A program made the translations under genes and the position numbers. Below the pieces are notes generated by a model, which was not told the DNA's origin, ran no database searches, and saw nothing but the letters and a program-made list of their open reading frames with translations. Positions 40,876 to 47,636 of a stretch of DNA of 64,000 nt are shown in pieces. The stretch covers positions 62,001 to 126,000 of the forward strand of contig NZ_LFBV01000007.1 in the NCBI RefSeq assembly GCF_001905345.1. The letters are read 5' to 3'. Each line of letters starts with the position of its first letter. Position 1 is the stretch's first letter. The DNA is from Streptomyces uncialis. GTDB taxonomy: Bacteria > Actinomycetota > Actinomycetes > Streptomycetales > Streptomycetaceae.

Positions 40876-40959
40876 CCGCTTGGCATGGAGCGTGGCACCG
40901 AACTTCCTCGGACGGGAAGGAGCGATCCGCCTCCCGTGTGCGCGTGTGCGCGGGAAGCG

Positions 40960-41559
40960 TCAGGCGCGCTCGACCAGACGCATGAATCTCGGCCAGTCCC
41001 AGTGCGGTCCGGGGTCCGTGTGGTCCGCGCCCGGCACTTCGGAGTGCGCGATGATGTGCTGCCGATCGCGGGGGATGTCGTACTTCGCGCAGATGGCGGC
41101 GGTCAGGGCGGCGGAGCTCGCGTACAGCGCGTCCGTGAAGTACTTGGGCTGGTCGACCCAGCCTTCGTGCTCGATCCCGATGCTGCGGGTGTTGTGGTTC
41201 CAGTTCCCCGCATGCCAACCGATGTGGCGCTCGCGGACGCATTGGGCGACATGCCCGTCCGCGGACCGCACCACATAGTGCGCGGACACCTTCTTCGACG
41301 GGTTCTGGAAGATCGCGAGGGTGTCCGACCAGGTCTCCTGGGTCACATGGATGATGACCCGATCGATGGCGTGGCTGTCGGGGCGGCTGGACGCGGTGTA
41401 GTTGGAGGTACTGGCCGGCGCGGACTGTGCCGTGGGGTAGTCGACTCCGGACGGGCGGGCGGCCGCTCGGGAGGCGGGGAGCAATGCCCACGGGAGCGAA
41501 CCGAGGACAGCCCCTCGCAGCAGTCGTCGTCGCGTGGTCTCGCCTTGCGGTTGGTGCAT
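40960..41559 (-). CDS. Tat-exported N-acetylmuramoyl-L-alanine amidase (Amidase_2)
   Basis: This 199-residue protein starts at ATG 41559 with GGAAAGG 9 nt upstream. A twin-arginine signal (ETTRRRLLRGAVLGSLPWAL) indicates export in folded form. The mature part is a zinc amidase_2/PGRP fold: VIIHVTQETWSDTLAIFQNP with the first His ligand, SAHYVVRSADGHVAQ, HIGWHAGNWNHNTRSIGIEHEG, and IIAHSEVPGADHTDPGPHWDW with the distal His and Asp residues. It should cut the bond between MurNAc and L-Ala in peptidoglycan. The 5' region contains nine copies of an octanucleotide that end 20 bp before this start. In the longer frame from 41736 they would be translated as ADPQTRRP repeats. Confidence 0.9.
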   Translation of the reverse strand: MHQPQGETTRRRLLRGAVLGSLPWALLPASRAAARPSGVDYPTAQSAPASTSNYTASSRPDSHAIDRVIIHVTQETWSDTLAIFQNPSKKVSAHYVVRSADGHVAQCVRERHIGWHAGNWNHNTRSIGIEHEGWVDQPKYFTDALYASSAALTAAICAKYDIPRDRQHIIAHSEVPGADHTDPGPHWDWPRFMRLVERA

Positions 41560-41578
41560 GGTCGTGCTGCCTTTCCGT

Positions 41579-41650
41579 TGCGGGTCTGCGGGTCTGCGGG
41601 TCTGCGGGTCTGCGGGTCTGCGGGTCTGCGGGTCTGCGGGTCTGCGGGTC
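41579..41650. repeat. Nine tandem copies of the octanucleotide TGCGGGTC
   Basis: Perfect 8-bp units run uninterrupted for 72 bp, lying 20-91 bp upstream of the amidase start on its 5' side. Such arrays change copy number by slippage. Because 8 is not a multiple of 3, each step would also change the phase of any upstream start relative to the amidase. Confidence 0.9.
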
Positions 41651-41999
41651 GGCTGGGAGCGCGGGGCGCGGCAGTGGGGCGGGGCGCTGATCGGGAGGGG
41701 GGACGGCGGGCGGCACGGTGGCCCGCCATGAGGCATTCGGGCGTCGGCCGCATGGCCAACGCCTCAGGTGATGCCAAGGTACGACTCGGGATGATCCGAA
41801 AGGAAGAGCATCCGCGAGATCTGGGGACACCGGTGAAGAAGTGGATATCTCCGACACTCGAAAGGGTGAATGGCGTTGCTCTTTACGGCATGTGACGTAG
41901 CGACAGAGAGTGCGTCCCGTGGCCCTCACCATCGAAGAGCTCAGTAGTTCACGCCGAGGCCGAGGCCGAGGCCGAGGCGTGGAGAGGAGGGCGAGCAGT
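41651..41999. other. Intergenic stretch upstream of amidase and downstream of xylR
   Basis: No gene was seen. A short run of four GAGGCC hexamers lies near 41952-41976, just beyond the stop codon of the ROK gene. The amidase promoter must lie within or beyond the octanucleotide array. Confidence 0.4.
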
Positions 42000-43193
42000 T
42001 CACGACCGGAGCGTCAGCCCGGTCGGGTCGTCCAGTACGGCTCGCACCACGGAGTGCGCCGCGCCCAGCACGGGCCCTCGCGAACCGAGTGCCGAGACGG
42101 TCACGACACGTTCCCCGCTGGTGATCCGGCGTCCCAGCTCCGCTTCGAGCGCGGGAACCAGCCAGGGCGCCAGTTCCGACAGCGCGCCGCCGAGCACGAT
42201 CGCCTGTGGATCGAGGAGGTGCACGGCCCCGGTCAGAGCGATCCCGAGGGCGGTGCCGGCGTCCCGCAACGCTGCCCGCGTCCGGAGCTCTCCGGACGCG
42301 GCCCGCCGGGTCAGCGCGGGGACCGCGTTCGGCCCGGAGGCGATGCCCACGGCCCGCAGCACCGCCTCCTCGCCGGCGTACTGCTCCAGACAGCCTCGTC
42401 CGCCGCAGGGGCAGGCGGGACCGTCGGGGTGCACGGGTACATGTCCCAGCTCGCCGGCGAAGCCACGTGTGCCGCGCAGCAGATGTCCGTCCACGACGAT
42501 CGCCGCGCCGATCCCGATCTCGGCCGAGACATGGATGAAGTCGGCCGGGGTGTCGGTACCCAGCCAGAGTTCCGCCAGGGCGCCGAAGTTCGCCTCGTTG
42601 TCGACGGTGAGACGGAGGTCGCCAGGGAGGAAGGGCCGCAGGTCGTGTCCCTGCCAGTCGAGGTTGGGCGCGTGGACGACCGTCGTCGTGTCACGGGCCA
42701 CGAGCCCTGGCACCGCGACGGCCAGTCCGGCCGGGCGAAGCCCCAACCCCCGCGCCTTGGCCATCACCTCGCCGATGAGCCGGTTGAGGTCTGCCAGGAC
42801 GCGTTCCGGATGCCGCCCGCGGTTGCTGCCCTTGTGCTCCGCGCGTGCCCGGTCGACGCCGCGCAGATCGACCAGGTGGACCGCCAGGTGATCGACGCCG
42901 ATCTCCGCGCCGAGTCCGGCCGGTCCATGGGCGCTGACGGCCAGCGCGGAACCCGGCCGCCCGACCCGTCCGGGTCTTTCCGGTCCCAGCTCCTCGATCA
43001 GACCGGCGCGGATCAGCTCGTCCACCAGGGTCGACACCGCGGCTCGGGTCAGGCCGATGCGCGAGGCGACAGCCGCCCTAGACCGGGGGCCCTCGGCGGC
43101 GACCGTGTGCATGACCCGCGACAGGTTCCGCCGTCGTATTCCCTGCTGCGTGTCGGGGGCGCTGGAGCGGGTTCCGTGCGGCGGTACGGTCAT
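42000..43193 (-). CDS. xylR: ROK-family transcriptional regulator, probable xylose repressor
   Basis: This 397-residue protein starts at ATG 43193 with GGAGGA directly upstream. An N-terminal winged HTH (RRRNLSRVMHTVAAEGPRSR, then IGLTRAAVSTLVDELIRAGL) is followed by a ROK sugar-kinase-like domain. The latter has the ATP/sugar loops LGAEIGVDHLAVHLVDLRG and VPGLVARDTTTVVHAPNL, the zinc/signature motif PCGGRGCLEQYAGEEA, and GELGHVPVHPDGPAC. It lies 114 bp downstream of xylB on the same strand and beside divergent xylA, so it almost certainly represses xylose use until xylose binds. Gene symbol is by context. Confidence 0.88.
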   Translation of the reverse strand: MTVPPHGTRSSAPDTQQGIRRRNLSRVMHTVAAEGPRSRAAVASRIGLTRAAVSTLVDELIRAGLIEELGPERPGRVGRPGSALAVSAHGPAGLGAEIGVDHLAVHLVDLRGVDRARAEHKGSNRGRHPERVLADLNRLIGEVMAKARGLGLRPAGLAVAVPGLVARDTTTVVHAPNLDWQGHDLRPFLPGDLRLTVDNEANFGALAELWLGTDTPADFIHVSAEIGIGAAIVVDGHLLRGTRGFAGELGHVPVHPDGPACPCGGRGCLEQYAGEEAVLRAVGIASGPNAVPALTRRAASGELRTRAALRDAGTALGIALTGAVHLLDPQAIVLGGALSELAPWLVPALEAELGRRITSGERVVTVSALGSRGPVLGAAHSVVRAVLDDPTGLTLRS

Positions 43194-43307
43194 TCCTCCG
43201 TCAGTCCTTGGGTGTGTCGGCGCGGGCGGTGCGGTGGTTGGCAACTGTCCCGAGGCCCGCAAGGTGGGTTGGTGGGAACGCGTCTTCCACCATCAGGGCG
43301 AGGGCGG

Positions 43308-44753
43308 TCAACGGCGGTCGGACGGCCGGTCGAGCAAGGTTGCCGCGTCGGACAGTACTCCGGAGATGCGTTCCAGCGTCTCGTCGTCCCGTACCGCGGG
43401 ATCGAGCACGGGGCCGCGTGACGTGCCCCATCGCCTCGCCACCGCTGACGGGTCCTCCCCGGTGAGCACCCCCGCGGCCTGCGCCGCCGCCCCCAGCGCC
43501 ACCAGTTCGTCCGCGCGTGGCATCTGCACGCGACGGCCGGACAGTCGTCTGACGGTCTGCTGCCAGGCCGACCCCCGGGCGCCGCCGCCGATCAGCATCA
43601 GGGGCGCGTCGGTATCGGCGTCCGGGCCGAGAACCAGGTCGAGGGCCTGGAGCAGTGAATGAACCGCGCCGTCGTACGCCGCTTGAAGAAGCTGCCCGGC
43701 ACTGGTGTCGTGCCGCAGGCCGAGGAGCAGCCCTGTGGCGTCCGGCAGGTTCGGGGTCCGTTCGCCGTCCAGGTACGGCAGCAGGGTGACGCCTCCGCCC
43801 GGCTCCACGGCCTCACGGTCCACGCCGAGCAGCGTCGCGATCCGGTCGATCGCGAGTGTGCAGTTCAGCGTGCAGGCAAGGGGCAGCCAGTCGCCTCGCG
43901 CGTCGGCGAACCCCGCGACCACTCCCGATGGATCGGTGGGCCGACGCCGCGACACGGCGTAGACCGTTCCCGAGGTCCCGAGGCTCAGGACAGGAACACC
44001 TGGGCGCAGTCCCAGTCCGAGTGCCGCCGCCGCGTTGTCGCCGGTGCCGGGGGCGACCAGTGTGCCCGTCGAGAACGGGAGGTCCGCCGAGTCCCGTACC
44101 GTGCCGACCACCTCACCCGGCCGCACCACACGTGGCAACAGGGCGGGGTCGAGCTCCACGCGCGCGAGGATGTCGCCGTCGTACGTCTCGTTCTTGGACG
44201 ACCACCAGCCTGTCCCGGACACATCGGCGCGGTCGGTCGTGCCCGTTCCGGTCAAGCGCTCGGTGAGGTAGTCGTGGGGGAGTCGTACCGCCTCGGTGGC
44301 GCGTACGGCGTCCGGTTCGTTGTCCCGCAGCCATGCCCACTTGGCGACGGTGAAAGACGCCCCTGGGACACTGCCCGTTCGCTCGGCCCATGCCTCAGGT
44401 CCGCCGAGCCCGCTGACGAGCCGTCGGGCCTGTGGGGCGGAGCGCACGTCGTTCCACAGCAGCGCGGGACGTACGGGCCTGCCGTGGGAGTCCAGGGTGA
44501 CCAGACCGTGCTGCTGGCCCGCCACGGACACGGCAGTGGCCTCGCGTGCCGCTTCACCGCACTGGTGGAGCGCTTGGCGCAGCGCACTCCACCACTGTTC
44601 GGGGTCGCTCTCGCGGGTGCCTCCCGAGGTGACCGTGTGGGGAGCCTGGCCGCCTGCGACCACCTGCCCCGTCGACACGTCGACGACCAGCACCTTGGTG
44701 GACTGGGTCGAGCTGTCCACACCGACGACGAGCGGTCCCTCGGCTGCTGACAT
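43308..44753 (-). CDS. xylB: Xylulokinase
   Basis: This 481-residue FGGY-family kinase phosphorylates D-xylulose to xylulose 5-phosphate. ATG 44753 is chosen because GGAG lies 6 nt upstream; ATG 44759 abuts that site. Visible motifs: VVGVDSSTQSTKVLVVD (N-terminal phosphate loop), GQQHGLVTLD, RPALLWNDVRSAPQA, DVSGTGWWSSKNETYD, LGTSGTVYAVSRR, LPYLDGERTPNLPDA and MLIGGGARGSAWQQ. Length is normal. It is transcribed divergently from xylA across a 160-bp control region and is followed by the ROK regulator. Confidence 0.95.
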   Translation of the reverse strand: MSAAEGPLVVGVDSSTQSTKVLVVDVSTGQVVAGGQAPHTVTSGGTRESDPEQWWSALRQALHQCGEAAREATAVSVAGQQHGLVTLDSHGRPVRPALLWNDVRSAPQARRLVSGLGGPEAWAERTGSVPGASFTVAKWAWLRDNEPDAVRATEAVRLPHDYLTERLTGTGTTDRADVSGTGWWSSKNETYDGDILARVELDPALLPRVVRPGEVVGTVRDSADLPFSTGTLVAPGTGDNAAAALGLGLRPGVPVLSLGTSGTVYAVSRRRPTDPSGVVAGFADARGDWLPLACTLNCTLAIDRIATLLGVDREAVEPGGGVTLLPYLDGERTPNLPDATGLLLGLRHDTSAGQLLQAAYDGAVHSLLQALDLVLGPDADTDAPLMLIGGGARGSAWQQTVRRLSGRRVQMPRADELVALGAAAQAAGVLTGEDPSAVARRWGTSRGPVLDPAVRDDETLERISGVLSDAATLLDRPSDRR

Positions 44754-44913
44754 CGGCATCTCCGTTCCCGGGCGTGTGCGCACACCTGTGACGTCCTGTT
44801 CGGGCCGGGCGGTCCGGCCTGTCGCTCACGGTCGACACCTTCCCAGCGCTCGCCTCGCATACTAATTTGTTAAGTGCCATGACGAAATAGTCGGAGCGAC
44901 CTTGGAGCCCCGT
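44754..44913. promoter_or_regulatory. Divergent xylB/xylA control region
   Basis: This 160-bp gap between the two starts contains an unusually AT-rich core, 44859-44890 (ATACTAATTTGTTAAGTGCC, followed by ATGACGAAATAG). It is loosely dyad-symmetric, with ATTTGTTA opposed by TGACGAAAT. It is the best candidate for the XylR operator and overlapping promoters. The xylA ribosome binding site is GGAG at 44904-44907. Confidence 0.55.
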
Positions 44914-46080
44914 ATGCGCCTGCAACCCACTCCTGAGGACCGGTTCAGCTTCGGACTGTGGACCGTCGGCTGGCAGGGAAGGGACCCGTTCGGCGACGCG
45001 ACACGTGCCGCGGTCGATCCGGCCGACACGGTCCGCCGACTGGCGGATCTCGGCGCCTACGGTGTGACCTTCCACGACGACGACCTCATTCCCTTCGGCT
45101 CCTCGGACGCCGTTCGTGAGTCCCACGTCAAGCACTTCCGGCAAGCCCTGGACGCCACCGGGCTCGTCGTCCCCATGGCGACCACCAATCTGTTCACCCA
45201 CCCCGTTTTCAAGGACGGGGCGTTCACCGCCAACGACCGCGACATCCGCCGCTACGCGTTGCGCAAGACCATCCGCAACATCGACCTGGCCGCCGAACTG
45301 GGCGCGCGCACCTATGTGGCCTGGGGCGGCCGGGAAGGGGCGGAATCAGGTGCGGCGAAGGACGTACGGGCGGCGCTTGACCGTCTCAAGGAAGCCTTCG
45401 ACCTGCTGGGCGAGTACGTGACCACACAGGGATACGACCTGCGCTTCGCGATCGAGCCCAAGCCGAACGAGCCCAGGGGCGACATGCTGCTGCCCACGGT
45501 GGGCCATGCGCTCGCCTTCATCGAACGTCTGGAACGGCCCGCGCTCTACGGGGTCAACCCGGAGGTGGGGCATGAACAGATGGCGGGACTCAACTTCCCC
45601 CATGGCATCGCCCAGGCTCTGTGGGCGGACAAGCTCTTCCACATCGACCTCAACGGCCAGAACGGCATCAAGTACGACCAGGACCTGAGGTTCGGCGCCG
45701 GAGACCTGCGGTCCGCGTTCTGGCTGGTGGATCTGTTGGAGACGGCGGGTTACGCGGGGCCGCGTCACTTCGACTTCAAGCCGCCCCGAACCGAGGACAC
45801 CGACGGGGTCTGGGCGTCGGCCGCCGGGTGCATGCGCAACTACCTGATCCTCCGTGAGCGGGCCGCGGCGTTCCGAGCGGACCCCCAGGTCCGGGAAGCG
45901 CTCAAGGCGTCCCGCCTCGACCAACTGGCCCGCCCCACGGCGGAGGACGGACTGACCGGACTGCTGTCCGACACCCGTGCCTACGACGAGTTCGACGCTG
46001 ACGCGGCGGGGGAGCGCGGCATGGCGTTCGAACACCTCGACCAACTGGCGATGAACCACCTGCTGGCCGCCCACGGCTGA
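44914..46080 (+). CDS. xylA: Xylose isomerase
   Basis: This 388-residue cytoplasmic enzyme interconverts D-xylose and D-xylulose. ATG 44914 is preferred over TTG 44902 because GGAG lies 6 nt upstream and the protein then starts MRLQPTPEDRF, as in Streptomyces enzymes. Signatures: FGLWTVGWQGRDPFGDATR, VTFHDDDLIPFGSS with the catalytic His, YVAWGGREGAE, the metal ligands in FAIEPKPNEPRGD, YGVNPEVGHEQMAGLNFPHG, KLFHIDLNGQNGIKYDQDLRFG, and a C-terminal HFDFKPPRTED. All usual metal-binding Glu, Asp and His residues appear present. It is divergent from xylB and separated from the convergent SWIM gene by a strong terminator. Confidence 0.97.
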   Translation: MRLQPTPEDRFSFGLWTVGWQGRDPFGDATRAAVDPADTVRRLADLGAYGVTFHDDDLIPFGSSDAVRESHVKHFRQALDATGLVVPMATTNLFTHPVFKDGAFTANDRDIRRYALRKTIRNIDLAAELGARTYVAWGGREGAESGAAKDVRAALDRLKEAFDLLGEYVTTQGYDLRFAIEPKPNEPRGDMLLPTVGHALAFIERLERPALYGVNPEVGHEQMAGLNFPHGIAQALWADKLFHIDLNGQNGIKYDQDLRFGAGDLRSAFWLVDLLETAGYAGPRHFDFKPPRTEDTDGVWASAAGCMRNYLILRERAAAFRADPQVREALKASRLDQLARPTAEDGLTGLLSDTRAYDEFDADAAGERGMAFEHLDQLAMNHLLAAHG

Positions 46081-46113
46081 CAGCGGACGCAACACCACCG
46101 AAGAGTGCACTGC

Positions 46114-46160
46114 TTGCCGTCTTCCCGGCCGCGTGCAAGTCGCGGCCGGGAAGACGGCAA
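46114..46160. terminator. Strong bidirectional terminator (20-bp perfect stem)
   Basis: A 20-bp perfect stem (arms 46114-46133 and 46141-46160) encloses a 7-nt loop. It lies between xylA (+) and the SWIM gene (-), which converge here. Confidence 0.85.
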
Positions 46161-46274
46161 CGGACGGACTCCATCCGGGCGGCGGACCGCGGACGAGGCC
46201 CGTCCGCGGGGACCTGGAGGGGCCGGTAACCCCCTACGGCCGAGGCGAGCCGGTCCGGAGCCGCGCCAAGGCCG

Positions 46275-47636
46275 TCAGTCGGCGCCCTGAGCCGTCGCCA
46301 GCGCTGTGGCGGGGTCACGGGCCGGTACGCCCGCCGGAACCCACTGGCCGCCCTCCTGGCGGAACGGCCACCACCGGCCGTCCTCGTCGGCACGGACCTG
46401 CGCTCCCGTGTCGGCCGACGTCCATCGGCGGCCCTCCTCGCTCAGCACCGGCCGCTCGTCGTCCTCCCATGCCCCCTCCACGGCGGCACGCGCGCGGGCC
46501 AGCGATTCCGCCGTGGGCGGTATCGAGTCCTCCAACGCCGAAACGGCGTCAGCACCCGCGTACCGCCACGCCCGCACGGCCAGGGCCAGTTCCGCGCCGC
46601 TGCGTCCCGAGGCCACGGCCAACCGGGCGGCGAAGTCCCTCCCGGACGCCCCCGTCGCGAGCCGCACGGCGTCCTGCTCCAGCGTGAGCGGAGACGTGAG
46701 GGGACGCTGACCGTGCTGCGGTGCCAAAGCCTCGGAGAGCAGCCGGTGTGCCTCGGCAGCCGTCTGGAGCGCGAGGAACTCCAGCGCCTCGCCATCCACC
46801 CCTTCGGCCGGTCGGGTCTCGATGTCCAGGGACGGCGGTGACCCCGGCTCCAGCGGCAGCTCGGGCGACGCCGGCAGCGGGGGCAGGATGCAGCCCGCGG
46901 CGAACGCCTCCGCGGCGTCCACGCCCTCGTCGGGCTCCGGCCCGTCCTCGTCCCGCGCGGGCTCCGCCCGGGTGACACTGCGGAGCTGCAACTCGTCGAG
47001 CACCACGCGTTCGTCGCGGCCCCGCATCAGGAACAGCACGAACGGGTCCTGGTCCAGCAGCCGGGCCACCTGGTAGCAGAGCGCGGCCGTATGGCGACAG
47101 TGGTCCCACGCCTCACAGTCGCACTCCGGTTCCAGGTCGCCGATACCGGGCAGGAGGTCCACCCCTGCCGCCGCCGCGTCCTCCACGAGATGCGGGGGCA
47201 TGTCCCGGTCGAGCAGCGCCGCGATGTGGCCCGCCCGTTCCACGGCCATGTCCAGCAAACGGTCCCACTCGTCGTCGCCGAGCCGCTGGAGCAGCACGTC
47301 GGAGCGGTGCGCGCCGCCGTCCCGGTTGCGTACCACTCCTGTGATGCGTCCGGGCCGCACCGACACCGCGCCGACCGCGCCCGCGCGCGCGAGTGCCCGA
47401 CCCGCCTTCAGTTGCTCCGAGTCCAGTGCGGTGTCCTCCAGTGCCTTGAGCCAGGCCTGGCCCCACCAGGTCTGGGCGAAGCCCCTTCCGCGCGCGGGCG
47501 GCAGCGCGGCGAAGGTGCGTTCCGTACCGTGCTCCGTGCGGTCCGTCTCGTCCATGTCGTCCAGGTGCTCCACGTGGCGCGGACCGGCGAAGCCGTCCAC
47601 GTCGTCGAAGTCGTCGAAGCCGCGTGGGCCGGTCAT
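46275..47636 (-). CDS. SWIM zinc finger protein
   Basis: This 453-residue protein begins with a low-complexity Asp/Phe-rich tail. Its core reads FAQTWWGQAWLKALEDTALD...RALARAGAVGAVSVRPGRITGVV, then a SWIM zinc-binding motif (PECDCEAWDHCRHTAALCYQ, the CxCxnCxH pattern) near residues 185-205. Its start overlaps the stop of the SNF2 helicase gene by 4 bp (ATGA), so the two are co-translated. SWIM proteins next to SNF2 ATPases are common in actinomycetes and are thought to assist helicase binding to DNA or protein; the exact role is not established. The C-terminal half is Glu/Asp-rich with no other domain recognised. Confidence 0.88.
   Translation of the reverse strand: MTGPRGFDDFDDVDGFAGPRHVEHLDDMDETDRTEHGTERTFAALPPARGRGFAQTWWGQAWLKALEDTALDSEQLKAGRALARAGAVGAVSVRPGRITGVVRNRDGGAHRSDVLLQRLGDDEWDRLLDMAVERAGHIAALLDRDMPPHLVEDAAAAGVDLLPGIGDLEPECDCEAWDHCRHTAALCYQVARLLDQDPFVLFLMRGRDERVVLDELQLRSVTRAEPARDEDGPEPDEGVDAAEAFAAGCILPPLPASPELPLEPGSPPSLDIETRPAEGVDGEALEFLALQTAAEAHRLLSEALAPQHGQRPLTSPLTLEQDAVRLATGASGRDFAARLAVASGRSGAELALAVRAWRYAGADAVSALEDSIPPTAESLARARAAVEGAWEDDERPVLSEEGRRWTSADTGAQVRADEDGRWWPFRQEGGQWVPAGVPARDPATALATAQGAD

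Noticed and set aside
41579..41650. Tandem repeats considered as a CRISPR array
   Set aside because: Units are 8 bp with no spacers and no cas genes nearby, so this is a simple tandem repeat.
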